A DNA stretch of 64,000 bases from the NCBI RefSeq assembly GCF_002736105.1, contig NZ_CP024123.1, positions 3,092,001-3,156,000 on the forward strand, read 5' to 3'. Source of the DNA: Solibacillus sp. R5-41 (lineage in GTDB: Bacteria > Bacillota > Bacilli > Bacillales_A > Planococcaceae). The notes beneath the pieces are model-generated. The model did no database searches, was not told the origin of the DNA, and was given only the letters and a program-made list of their open reading frames with translations. Shown here in pieces: positions 10,444 through 18,612 of the stretch (positions are counted from its first letter, which is position 1; each line of letters begins with the position of its first letter). A program made the translations under genes and the position numbers.

Positions 10444-11639
10444 TGAGCAGCATGAAAAATGAACGCAAGCGATCCATTATGGATGAAGCACTCGAAAAAG
10501 CAACAGGAATTGATTGGCAAACGGCCCCTTCTCCTGCATTTGTTGTAGATGAGCGCTTATTAACAAAAAACTTAGAACTGTTAAAGTCCGTACAAGACCG
10601 TACAGGCTGCGAAGTTTTATTAGCTTTAAAGGGCTTTTCAATGTGGTCGACATTCCCATTAGCACGGAACTATCTTGCAGGAATTACTTCATCCTCTTTA
10701 TTTGAGGCGCGTTTAGGCTATGAAGAATTCGGCAAAGAGGTTCATGCGTATGCACCTGCTTATGCTGAGCATGAAATCGATGAATATTTAACATATGTAG
10801 ACCATATTGTGTTCAATTCATTTGATCAGCTAAATAAATACAAGCAAAAAGTGCAAAATCATGAGAAAAACATTTCAATTGGTTTACGTGTAAATCCTGG
10901 TTATTCAGAGGTTGAAACACCATTATATGACCCTTGCTACATCAATTCACGTCTCGGTATTCCGGTAGAATCATTCCGTCCAGATGAGCTTGATGGCGTA
11001 GAGGGCATTCATTTCCACGCGATGTGTGAGCAAGGTGCGGATGTACTAGAGCGCATTCTTGTCCACTTCGAAGAAAAATACGGTGAATACTTACATCAAA
11101 TGAAATGGATTAACTTTGGTGGTGGTCATCACATTACTCGTGAAGGCTATGATGTGGAGCTTTTAGTTCGCTTAATTAATCGCATTCAAGATACGTATCA
11201 AGTAAAAGTTATTTTAGAACCAGGTGAAGCTATTGCATTAAATACCGGCTATTTAGTGGCGACAGTGCTTGATATTGTCCACAATGGTATGGAACTAGCG
11301 ATCGTTGATTCTTCAGCAACTTGTCATATGCCAGATACGTTGGAAATGCCTTATCGCGCGATGATTATTGGCTCAGGTATGCCAAACGAAAAACAATATA
11401 CGTACCGCTTAGGTGGGATGACTTGTCTTGCTGGGGATATTATCGGGGATTATTCATTCGATGAACCATTACAACCTGGTGACAAGCTTGTCTTTACGGA
11501 TATGGCTCATTATACGATGGTCAAAACACATATGTTCAACGGGGTTAACTTACCGAGTATTTGTTCATACAATGATGAGCAAGGAATAAAAGTAATCCGT
11601 TCGTTCCAATATGAGGACTACCGTAACCGATTGTCTTAA
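10443..11639 (+). CDS. nspC: Carboxynorspermidine decarboxylase
   Basis: A pyridoxal-phosphate enzyme of the alanine racemase / group IV decarboxylase fold that removes the carboxyl group to give (nor)spermidine. The protein has 398 residues from an ATG in a TAATG overlap with the preceding gene. The PLP lysine is Lys63 in LLALKGFSMW. Family blocks include GLRVNPGYSEV, the conserved HFHAMCEQG, INFGGGHHIT, LEPGEAIALNTGY and SATCHMPD. With the preceding dehydrogenase it forms a two-enzyme spermidine route that replaces SpeD/SpeE. A later in-frame ATG (codon 13) is an alternative start. Confidence 0.92.
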   Translation: MSSMKNERKRSIMDEALEKATGIDWQTAPSPAFVVDERLLTKNLELLKSVQDRTGCEVLLALKGFSMWSTFPLARNYLAGITSSSLFEARLGYEEFGKEVHAYAPAYAEHEIDEYLTYVDHIVFNSFDQLNKYKQKVQNHEKNISIGLRVNPGYSEVETPLYDPCYINSRLGIPVESFRPDELDGVEGIHFHAMCEQGADVLERILVHFEEKYGEYLHQMKWINFGGGHHITREGYDVELLVRLINRIQDTYQVKVILEPGEAIALNTGYLVATVLDIVHNGMELAIVDSSATCHMPDTLEMPYRAMIIGSGMPNEKQYTYRLGGMTCLAGDIIGDYSFDEPLQPGDKLVFTDMAHYTMVKTHMFNGVNLPSICSYNDEQGIKVIRSFQYEDYRNRLS

Positions 11640-11652
11640 TTAAATATTTTTT

Positions 11653-11690
11653 AAAGGGGGAGATGTTGTTGATTCAACATCTCCCCCTTT
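11653..11690. terminator. Bidirectional terminator between nspC and selO
   Basis: AAAGGGGGAGATGTTG pairs perfectly with CAACATCTCCCCCTTT across an eight-base loop. A/T flanks serve both converging genes. Confidence 0.85.
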
Positions 11691-11694
11691 TATT

Positions 11695-13161
11695 TTACGT
11701 CCCGCAATAACTCACAAATGGCGGTTCATCTTCGCTAGGGAGCTGTGTGTATTTTTGATGTTCCGGTTGTAAATGAAATGGATTTGTTAGCACTTGCAAT
11801 AACTCCAAAAAGGGTGCCGTGTCCCCTTCCACAAATGCTTGAATCGCTTGCTCTACTTGATGATTTCGTGGAATAACGATTGGATTGACCGATTGCATCA
11901 CTTTTAGTGCTTCTTCTAAAGTCGCCCCTCGCTGCGTAATTCGCGTCATCCATTTTTGCTCCCACTCTCCAAAATTCGGAGACTGAAAAATCGGTTTATT
12001 CGGTCGTTTATTTTCCGATAAGGCACGTAATGTATTCGTATAATCAGCTTCATGTTCTTCCATCAAAGTAAGTAGTTCATCCACTAATGCCTCATCCCCA
12101 AGCTCAGCTGTTAACATCCCCAGCTTTTCGCGCATCCCATTATAGTAATACGCTTCATATAAAGTTGGGAACTGTTCAATTGTTTTTTGAGCGAGCTGTA
12201 TCGCCTCATCCACATCGTCATGAATGAGCGGTAATAAACTTTCTGCTAAACGGGTAATATTCCATCCTGCCATCTGAGGCTGTTTACCATATGCATAGCG
12301 ACCTTGTGTATCAATTGAGCTAAATACCGTGCTGCGATTATAGTGATCCATAAACGCACATGGTCCATAATCAATTGTTTCCCCACTAATCGTCATATTA
12401 TCGGTATTCATTACCCCGTGGATAAATCCAATGAATTGCCAATTAGCAACAAGAGATGCTTGACGATCTAACACTTTTTCCAAAAATGCTACATAACGAT
12501 TTTCGGCATGCATTAATTGTGGGTAATGTCGAATAATTGCATAGTCCGCTAATTCCTTTAATGCGTCACGGTCACAAAAATTAGCTGCGTATTGAAATGT
12601 TCCGACTCTCAAATGACTTGCGGCAACACGTGTTAGCACGGCCCCTTCATATATTTGCTCACGGTAAATGGGCTCCCCTGTTGTCGTGACCGCTAAACTG
12701 CGTGTTGTTGGGACATGTAATGCAAACATAGCCTCGCTTATTAAAAACTCACGCAACATCGGTCCTAATGCCGCGCGACCGTCTCCACCACGTGAATATG
12801 GTGTGCGCCCCGAGCCTTTTAATTGAATATCGAAACGGGTATTATTTGTTGTCACATGCTCCCCGATTAATAAAGCGCGACCATCTCCAAGCATATTAAA
12901 ATGACCAAACTGATGTCCGGCATATGCTTGTGCAATTTGTGCCGCTTCATTTGGCATTTGGCTTCCTGCAAGAATCGGTGCACCATCCGTAAATAACGCA
13001 TCTACATCTAACTCAAGCTGCTTAGCCAAAGTTCGGTTCAATAATAAAATTGCTGGCTCTTCAACCGGATTTAATTTCACTTTTCCATAAAACTCATGTG
13101 GTAATTGTAAGTAGCTATTATCAAAATGAAATCCATAATTTTCTTTTGTTTGATTCGTCAT
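11695..13161 (-). CDS. selO: SelO/YdiU family pseudokinase-fold protein adenylyltransferase
   Basis: SelO proteins have a kinase fold with flipped ATP and transfer AMP to protein Ser/Thr/Tyr residues. The 488-residue length is normal for the family. Conserved pieces are LGDGRALLIGE and LKGSGRTPYSRGGDGRAAL in the N-lobe, HGVMNTDNM as the catalytic-loop equivalent with its Asp, and YGPCAFMD as the metal-binding DFG equivalent. The protein ends SYCGT, keeping the near-C-terminal cysteine that is selenocysteine in animal SelO. ATG at 13159-13161 follows GAGGA. It stands alone and converges on nspC. Confidence 0.93.
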   Translation of the reverse strand: MTNQTKENYGFHFDNSYLQLPHEFYGKVKLNPVEEPAILLLNRTLAKQLELDVDALFTDGAPILAGSQMPNEAAQIAQAYAGHQFGHFNMLGDGRALLIGEHVTTNNTRFDIQLKGSGRTPYSRGGDGRAALGPMLREFLISEAMFALHVPTTRSLAVTTTGEPIYREQIYEGAVLTRVAASHLRVGTFQYAANFCDRDALKELADYAIIRHYPQLMHAENRYVAFLEKVLDRQASLVANWQFIGFIHGVMNTDNMTISGETIDYGPCAFMDHYNRSTVFSSIDTQGRYAYGKQPQMAGWNITRLAESLLPLIHDDVDEAIQLAQKTIEQFPTLYEAYYYNGMREKLGMLTAELGDEALVDELLTLMEEHEADYTNTLRALSENKRPNKPIFQSPNFGEWEQKWMTRITQRGATLEEALKVMQSVNPIVIPRNHQVEQAIQAFVEGDTAPFLELLQVLTNPFHLQPEHQKYTQLPSEDEPPFVSYCGT

Positions 13162-13261
13162 TGTATCCTCTTTTCTTTCTTCAAGCTTTGCCTTCTATTA
13201 TAGCTGTTTTTGCTTCCTAATAACTATGTTGATGCTTATGTTGTTTATTATACTTCGATAC

Positions 13262-13350
13262 GTTTTTTATATGGATACTTATAAAGTATGTACTTGTTAC
13301 GCTGGCTAAGCACATGCGGCGCACAGATGGAAAGCGTCCTGGTCGTAACG
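13262..13350 (+). repeat. Modular intergenic repeat, copy B (internally shortened)
   Basis: It contains TATATGGATACTTATAAAGT, then ACTTGTTACGCTGGCTAAGC, ACATG, and after a deletion relative to copies A and E the distal GGAAAGCGTCC piece at about 13329-13339. It joins the proximal and distal modules of the family directly, which shows that they belong to one element. Confidence 0.7.
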
Positions 13351-13384
13351 AAACCACCTTACGTTAACCTGAACTAAAAATCAG

Positions 13385-13444
13385 TTGACAACAATTCTAT
13401 TTCCCTTTATATTTACGTTAACCTATTTTTTTCGCACATTAACA
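13385..13444 (+). promoter_or_regulatory. bioY promoter with probable BirA (biotin repressor) operator
   Basis: A -35 TTGACA (13385-13390), a 17-base spacer and a -10 TATATT (13408-13413) are followed by GTTAACC (13417-13423), 14 bases, then ATTAACA (13438-13444). This fits the known BirA operator plan of two inverted half-sites 14-15 bases apart. It overlaps the expected transcription start, so biotin-BirA would block initiation. The right half is imperfect. A second ACGTTAACCT copy lies at 13364-13373. Confidence 0.55.
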
Positions 13445-13458
13445 CTAAGGAGATTACT

Positions 13459-14055
13459 ATGGAAACAATATCTAAAACTTCTAACTTAAAAACAATTGAC
13501 CTCGTTTATAGCGCATTATTTGCTACACTAATTATGATTGGGGCGAATATCACTACATTTGCACCGTTTTTAGTAGTTGGCGGTGTTCCGATTACACTTC
13601 AAACCTTTTTTGCTGTTTTAGCAGGATTAGTATTAGGTAGTCGAAAAGGGGCGATCGCTTGTACCGTTTATATGCTCATCGGTCTTGCTGGTGCGCCGGT
13701 ATTTGCACAATTTATGGGTGGACCTTCAATTCTTTTGAAGCCCACATTTGGTTTTATCGCAACATTTATTATAAGTGCCTATGTGGCAGGCTTAATCGTA
13801 GAGCATTTCCAAACACGAATTGCCTATGTTACCGCTGCACTTACAGCAACAGCAATTAACTATGTTTTAGGAACTACTTGGATGTATTTTGCTTATAAAT
13901 TATGGGCAGCAGCACCAGATGGTTTTAGTTATAAAATGGCATGGTTATGGATGTTACCACCTATGCCAAAAGATATTATTTTAGCGATTTTTGCAGGCTT
14001 CTTCGCATTCCGCATCCAAAAAACGTTGAAACTCATTCCTATTAAACAAAAGTAA
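13459..14055 (+). CDS. bioY: Biotin transporter BioY (ECF S-component)
   Basis: A membrane protein of 198 residues with six predicted helices, of normal length for the S-component that captures biotin for an ECF transporter. Family features are the N-terminal A/L-rich helix, the loop GGVPITLQTFFAVLAGL typical of BioY, GLAGAPVF with FMGGPSILLKPTFGF, and the closing charged tail. AAGGAG precedes the ATG at good spacing. The upstream BirA-type operator supports biotin transport. The energising EcfAA'T module is not in this window, and neither are biotin synthesis genes. Confidence 0.93.
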   Translation: METISKTSNLKTIDLVYSALFATLIMIGANITTFAPFLVVGGVPITLQTFFAVLAGLVLGSRKGAIACTVYMLIGLAGAPVFAQFMGGPSILLKPTFGFIATFIISAYVAGLIVEHFQTRIAYVTAALTATAINYVLGTTWMYFAYKLWAAAPDGFSYKMAWLWMLPPMPKDIILAIFAGFFAFRIQKTLKLIPIKQK

Positions 14056-14095
14056 CATTGAACTTGGCTCCACTTAAATAAAATAATACACACAT

Positions 14096-14137
14096 AAAAA
14101 CAGGTGTAGGAATCGTCAATGTTCCTCACCTGTTTTT
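14096..14137 (+). terminator. Terminator after bioY
   Basis: AAAAACAGGTGTAGGAA pairs with TTCCTCACCTGTTTTT (14122-14137), ending in a T run. Confidence 0.85.
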
Positions 14138-14243
14138 ATTTTTCAATAATGATGCACCCTACAGTTCAACTGAAAAGGGTCCTTTATTTTTACTTTCCTT
14201 GAATATTCGATATAATTAAACTAATCTAAAGGAGGAATTTTTT

Positions 14244-14690
14244 ATGGGGAACCATTATCAAAATATCGTCGTTGCAGTAGACGGCTCAAAAGAAGCAGAA
14301 CTCGCATTTCGTAAAGGAATCGACGTAGCAATTCGCAATGTCGGCTCAACTTTACATATTGTTCATGTTATCGATACAAGTGTTTCAACAAGTGTCGAGA
14401 TGTTATATGAAAATATGATTGAACTTGTACAAAAGCATGGCGAAGTTTTATTAGAAAATTATCGTACACAAGCAACAGAAGCGGGCGTTACAAATGTAAA
14501 AACAATCATCACAAATGGTGTTCCGAAAACCATTTTGTCAAAAAAATTAGCCGAACTTGTACCTGTGGATCTAATTATTTGTGGGGCAACAGGATTAAAT
14601 GCAGCCGAACAATTTTTTATAGGCTCAAATACCGAAGCAATCGTTCGTCATTCAAAATGTGATGTATTAGTCGTTCGTACACCTGAATGA
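14244..14690 (+). CDS. Universal stress protein (UspA family)
   Basis: A single USP domain of 148 residues. The N-terminal strand IVVAVDGSKEAELAF carries the conserved Asp, and the C-terminal ATP-binding pattern G-2x-G-9x-G-S/N is present in GATGLNAAEQFFIGSNTEAIV, followed by CDVLVVRTPE. It is therefore probably of the nucleotide-binding type. AAAGGAGG precedes the ATG. It is transcribed alone, with a TATAAT-like -10 at 14211-14216 and its own terminator. The exact stress role cannot be read from sequence. Confidence 0.9.
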   Translation: MGNHYQNIVVAVDGSKEAELAFRKGIDVAIRNVGSTLHIVHVIDTSVSTSVEMLYENMIELVQKHGEVLLENYRTQATEAGVTNVKTIITNGVPKTILSKKLAELVPVDLIICGATGLNAAEQFFIGSNTEAIVRHSKCDVLVVRTPE

Positions 14691-14731
14691 TTTAATAATG
14701 GATTACAATGATTTAAAATGAATAGAGTAAC

Positions 14732-14768
14732 AAAAAGACATTTTGCGCCTATGCCAAGATGTTTTTTT
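14732..14768 (+). terminator. Terminator after the universal stress gene
   Basis: AAAAAGACATTTTG pairs with CCAAGATGTTTTTTT with two mismatches or G-U pairs, ending in seven T. Confidence 0.7.
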
Positions 14769-14847
14769 ATTGAATTTTAAAGGCCTTGGCCAGAATATGC
14801 GATTAACGATAAAAATTAAAATGTTACTATCTTTTGCAGAGACAAGT

Positions 14848-14900
14848 TTTCTAATACGGATTCTAATAAAGTGGGTGCTTGAATTGGCTGACTAAGCAGT
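14848..14900 (+). repeat. Modular intergenic repeat, copy C (fragment)
   Basis: ACGGATTCTAATAAAGTGGG, then TGCTTGAATTGGCTGACTAAGCAG, matches only the first module of the family. The remainder of the 14769-15019 gap has nothing else I recognise. Confidence 0.6.
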
Positions 14901-15019
14901 AACTTCTTTTACATTACATTTTAATTTCCCATAGAATTAAATCTAATGATATAGGCTTCTTTCTAACTTCCCAGTTGAATTAAACAATTCATATAACATT
15001 TTTAATTCAACCGCTGAAA

Positions 15020-15793
15020 TTAAATTAATTGAAGATGCTGTAACGCAAATTCAATACCATCCTCATTTGACTTTTTCGTTACAAAGTCAGCAATATTTTT
15101 TAATTTTTCACTTCCATTACCCATGGAAATACCATAACCTACACTTTCTAACATATCGATGTCGTTATCCCCATCACCAAATGCAATCGCTTCACTAGAA
15201 TGGATATTAAAATATTTTAATACTTCTTTAACAGCAATCGATTTTGACACTTCCTCCTGCAAAACATTAACGATATATGGATGCCAGCGTTGAAATGTTA
15301 ATTCCGGAAATTGTATTTCATATTTCCGAACAATTTCTTCTCCTGCATATAAACACATTAAATAGATTTCTTCATTAACGTTTTCTTCATTGATCTTAGG
15401 ATATTCTAGTAATGACAGTGTCTCACTCATTGCTTGGAAAGTAGTTGGATTGTGTATTTTATTCATTGTTAATTCTTCTGTAAAAAATGAAAGACTTTGT
15501 TTATTTTCATCCGCAACCTCTTTTACTGAACGAACAATATGTTTTGCCAATGGTATTTTATGTATTACTTGATTTTGGTGTTTAGTATATGCGCCATTCG
15601 CTGTGATAAACGTGTCAATCCCTAAATCTTTTAATTCCTGACACATCGATAATGGTCTACCCGTAGCTACTACTAATTTGATTCCTTTATTTTTTAGTAT
15701 TTGTATCGCATTCTTTGTACTTGCAGAAATATAACCATCTTCATAATTTATTAGTGTTCCATCGACATCAAAAAATACAATCTTATAATTCAT
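15020..15793 (-). CDS. Cof-type HAD-superfamily phosphatase
   Basis: A haloacid-dehalogenase phosphatase of 257 residues with a type IIB (Cof) cap, typically acting on sugar phosphates or flavin intermediates. Motif I is VFFDVDGTLIN with the nucleophilic Asp near residue 9, motif II is LVVATGRP, motif III is the Lys in the SKSIAVKEVL region, and motif IV is AFGDGDNDIDML. ATG at 15791-15793 has AAGGAG six bases upstream, so I use it instead of an in-frame start seven codons earlier. It is a single gene; the substrate is unknown. Confidence 0.88.
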   Translation of the reverse strand: MNYKIVFFDVDGTLINYEDGYISASTKNAIQILKNKGIKLVVATGRPLSMCQELKDLGIDTFITANGAYTKHQNQVIHKIPLAKHIVRSVKEVADENKQSLSFFTEELTMNKIHNPTTFQAMSETLSLLEYPKINEENVNEEIYLMCLYAGEEIVRKYEIQFPELTFQRWHPYIVNVLQEEVSKSIAVKEVLKYFNIHSSEAIAFGDGDNDIDMLESVGYGISMGNGSEKLKNIADFVTKKSNEDGIEFALQHLQLI

Positions 15794-16088
15794 TGTAAAC
15801 TCCTTTTGTATCATTTTCTCCGTAGAGCTTATTCAAAAATACGCGCTATAATTCAATTACATTACATTACATCCCTTCATAATCTCCATCTGATTTAAAA
15901 TAATTATCGAGCGACCTTTAGAAAAATAAGCCACAATATGGTTCTTTCATTGAATTTTCTTAATTCATCATATTAAAGTAATTGTATCAAATTTTTTTGC
16001 GAATAGTTTGTATTTTTAAAATTATCGATCTTTATTACTAAGCTATGTTACAATTTTGAAAACAATCAATTTAAAGGATGTGAGAGAA

Positions 16089-16562
16089 TTGTTGCCAATC
16101 ATTTGTTCAGCATCAGAAGAAGATTATTTGGCTGTAAATGCTCTAGTGAAAGAAGGCCATGATGAACATGCACTTCATATGCCGTCTGTTTTTAAACATG
16201 CTGATTCGGTTATGCCCGAAACTTATTATCAAGAACTACTCGAAGATCGAAACAGTACTATTTGCATTGCCAAAATGAACGAAACTGTCATCGGTTTTGC
16301 TGTCATAAGCATTGAATCTTCCCCTCCATTCCAATCACTGGTACAACGTAAATATGGGTATATTCACGATTTTGGTGTCAAAAAAGATATGCAAAAGCAA
16401 GGTGTCGGAAAATTACTTTTTGAAGCATGTATGGATTGGTCTAAGGAAATGGGCGCTACCTCGGTCGAATTAAATGTTTGGGCATTTAATACTAATGCAA
16501 TCGAATTTTATCAACATTTCGGAATGGAAAGTGTAAGCAGCAAGATGCACATACAAATATGA
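16089..16562 (+). CDS. GNAT-family N-acetyltransferase
   Basis: The acetyl-CoA-binding motif A is clear: a YIHDFGVKKDMQKQGVGKLL block with the Q-x-x-G-V-G loop, then a helix and the FYQHFGM segment typical of motif B. From the TTG at 16089, which follows AAAGGATGTGAG, the protein has 157 residues and begins LLPIICSASEEDYLAVN, a usual GNAT start. The open frame extends upstream to 16056 without a ribosome-binding site. The start is therefore a judgement, and the adjacent TTG at 16092 is equally possible. The substrate is unknown. Nothing notable lies in 15794-16088. Confidence 0.8.
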   Translation: MLPIICSASEEDYLAVNALVKEGHDEHALHMPSVFKHADSVMPETYYQELLEDRNSTICIAKMNETVIGFAVISIESSPPFQSLVQRKYGYIHDFGVKKDMQKQGVGKLLFEACMDWSKEMGATSVELNVWAFNTNAIEFYQHFGMESVSSKMHIQI

Positions 16563-16618
16563 GGTTTGGAAAATTGATTTTCATTCGAAATAAATGAACC
16601 TAATTGGGAGGCAAAGTG

Positions 16619-16900
16619 ATGGAGCTACTATTTGGGATATTATTATTTTCCGGCGCTTTTGCAGTTTACGATGCCCTACGAAGAGTAAATAATAATAGCC
16701 CTTTCTGTGGTAACGGCTCTTTTTCTAGCTCATACAAAACAAAGCCCGAACATGTAGCGGTTTTCTTCCCTTCTACAACTAAGCTTTCCAGAAAATCGGC
16801 ATCTACACCAAACTGGAAAGCATCTACAATTGCTCAGTTGTTTTTCCCCAATTCAAGCCAACACTTATCCCAAAACTGCTTTGTACTATTATTCATTTAA
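16619..16900 (+). pseudogene. Small membrane protein truncated by a deletion junction
   Basis: ATG 16619-16621 follows GGGAGG at normal spacing and starts a plausible small membrane protein, MELLFGILLFSGAFAVYDALRR. After about residue 26 (VNNN) the reading frame crosses into the antisense of an ASCH-domain fragment, so the remaining ~67 residues are not native. Expression of a chimeric peptide to 16900 is possible. The family of the N-terminal part is not identified. Confidence 0.55.
16683..16896 (-). pseudogene. ASCH-domain protein, truncated and with an internal stop
   Basis: On the minus strand, ATG at 16894-16896 (preceded by GAGG) starts MNNSTKQFWDKCWLELGKNN, then an in-frame TGA at 16834-16836, then AIVDAFQFGVDADFLESLVV and EGKKTATCSGFVLYELEKEP, LPQKG. 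These blocks are the N-terminal part of ASCH-domain (YhfF-like) proteins, RNA-binding-type folds. The similarity ends near 16690, exactly where the converging small membrane gene begins to look native. The gene has lost its C-terminal half and carries a nonsense codon. Confidence 0.7.
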
Positions 16901-17142
16901 ACCTCGTTTCATAATTTAAAAAAACGCATTCTTTTATTATGTGAACTAGGAATGGCCAATTAAGTTTCTTCCGTAATGATTTTATACATACGAGACACCC
17001 ACTAATACATTATTTCTGACAGCAATAACATAAACTCCAGTAAAAAAAGGGAATTCAAAGCTCAACTCGTTTTTCATTTTTATGGAATTGCAAGGTTCTG
17101 AATGTTAAAATAATTATAAATAAAAATACATCGGAGAATCGA

Positions 17143-17952
17143 ATGAAGAAAAACTCAAAGGAAATTCAGAAAGTTTTACAATCATATTTTGATTACATTG
17201 AATTGAAATTACCCAATTTAATTGAAGCTTATTATCTTTACGGTTCCATCTCATTAGGGGCATTTAACGATGGTTTTAGTGATATTGATTTTATTGCAGT
17301 AATTAACAGGGAATTAACTGAAAAAGAATTAACAACATTAAAAGAAATTCATAAGGAACTGCACAGTAAATACAAAAAAATAATATTAGACGGGTTTTAT
17401 ATTACGAACAAAGATATGGAGTCGTTACACAACGGAAGCATTCCTTCAATGCGCTTTAATGATGGAAAGTTTCTTGGTTATACAATGTTCGATAAAAACT
17501 CAATCGACGCTTATCAATTAAAAAAATACGGTATCACGATTATAGGACAAAAAATTGAAGAGGACAGCTATACAATAGATTGGAATATTTTGACGAGTAA
17601 TATGAGAAATAATCTTAATACTTATTGGCTCGGTTGGTGGCGTGCTTGCAAAAAGTTTCCTTCCAGCAATTACATAGGATTATTATTTAGTTTAAATATG
17701 GTGGAATGGGGGGTTTTGGGGGTTTCTCGCCTTTATTATTCTTTTAAAGAAAAAGATATTACCTCGAAAGTTGGAGCGGGGGAATATGCATTAAAAGAAG
17801 TTCCACAAAAGTGGCATAAGATTATTCATGAGTCCATGCGATTGCGAAACGGCAATAAAAAGTCTCTTTACAAATCTGTTTTCAAAAGGCGAAAAGACGC
17901 ATTGGACTATATGGAATTCATGATCCATAAGTGTAATAACCTATTTCAATAA
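17143..17952 (+). CDS. Nucleotidyltransferase, aminoglycoside adenylyltransferase-like
   Basis: A 269-residue protein with the polymerase-beta nucleotidyltransferase signature YGSISLGAF...SDIDFIAVI (GS motif near residue 32, D-x-D near residue 45). This fold is shared by ANT(3'')/ANT(9) enzymes that transfer AMP to aminoglycosides. The all-helical C-terminal half is consistent with that architecture. GGAG precedes the ATG. It stands alone between decayed genes and repeats, as acquired or chromosomal resistance-like genes often do. Whether it confers resistance cannot be judged from sequence; another small-molecule substrate is possible. Confidence 0.75.
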   Translation: MKKNSKEIQKVLQSYFDYIELKLPNLIEAYYLYGSISLGAFNDGFSDIDFIAVINRELTEKELTTLKEIHKELHSKYKKIILDGFYITNKDMESLHNGSIPSMRFNDGKFLGYTMFDKNSIDAYQLKKYGITIIGQKIEEDSYTIDWNILTSNMRNNLNTYWLGWWRACKKFPSSNYIGLLFSLNMVEWGVLGVSRLYYSFKEKDITSKVGAGEYALKEVPQKWHKIIHESMRLRNGNKKSLYKSVFKRRKDALDYMEFMIHKCNNLFQ

Positions 17953-17997
17953 ACGTTTGATGTTTCAACTATATAAGTTAAACAAAAGTTTCCTTCC

Positions 17998-18190
17998 TTT
18001 CGATGTAAGGTTTCTATTATGGATTCTTATAAAGTGCGCGCTTGTTTGGCTGGCTAAGCATATGAGTCACAAAGCTTTGTGCAAGGCTATCCTATATAAA
18101 GTTTTGCCTCTGAATCTTTCTGCATTTATTGCGCCGCTACCGTGGGAGGTGGGAGCAGACGGCATATGTTGCAAGCGGGATAGTATTGTA
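17998..18190 (+). repeat. Modular intergenic repeat, copy D
   Basis: It begins ATTATGGATTCTTATAAAGT, then GCGCGCTTGTTTGGCTGGCT, AAGCATATGAGTCACAAAGC and TTTGTGCAAGG. It continues about 100 bases, parallel to copy E, to a GGGAGGTGGGAGCAGACGGC-like GC-rich end. A 92-codon open frame inside it is a by-product of the repeat. Confidence 0.75.
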
Positions 18191-18289
18191 AGAACAGATT
18201 TTAGTGCCGAACTAGTATTTCAATATAGTAATTGAACATATGAAATTAACTTTATATTAGGAAGAATATAATTAGAAATTAGGTTGGTA

Positions 18290-18480
18290 GATACTCATTT
18301 CAGCGCGAACAGTAGCAAAGGAACGAAGACTAAAACCGTCAAGTCCTGTGACAACGCCTTCATGACCAACATCGTGTTGGCCAGAAAATCCACTTGTTTC
18401 GAGATTTATCTCGAAGCAAGTTAGTTGGAGCCGTGCCCGCAGAAAGTATCCGGAAAGAAATGGAAATCAACTACCCCTTT
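18290..18480 (+). repeat. GC-rich intergenic repeat, diverged composite copy
   Basis: This stretch carries CCAACATCGTGTTGGCC, CTCGAAGCAAGTTAG and a tail GCCCGCAGAAAGTATCC...AAATGGAAATCAAC. The tail matches the end of the 195-298 repeat; the first two pieces match the 8811-9000 block. It fills the gap before the hydrolase gene together with AT-rich sequence. Confidence 0.55.
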
Positions 18481-18612
18481 TTGTGAATTTTTACATGAGG
18501 GATTCTTAAGTTTAATTTATATAGTTAACTAAAATCGGATATCATTTTCACTGATTACTCATTCTTTATTAATCGCTTTATAGTTAGTTAAAAATGATCA
18601 GGGGGTTACATT

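Noticed and set aside
17957-18235. A 92-codon plus-strand frame after the ANT-like gene
   Set aside because: It lies inside intergenic repeat copy D; the other copies do not keep the frame.
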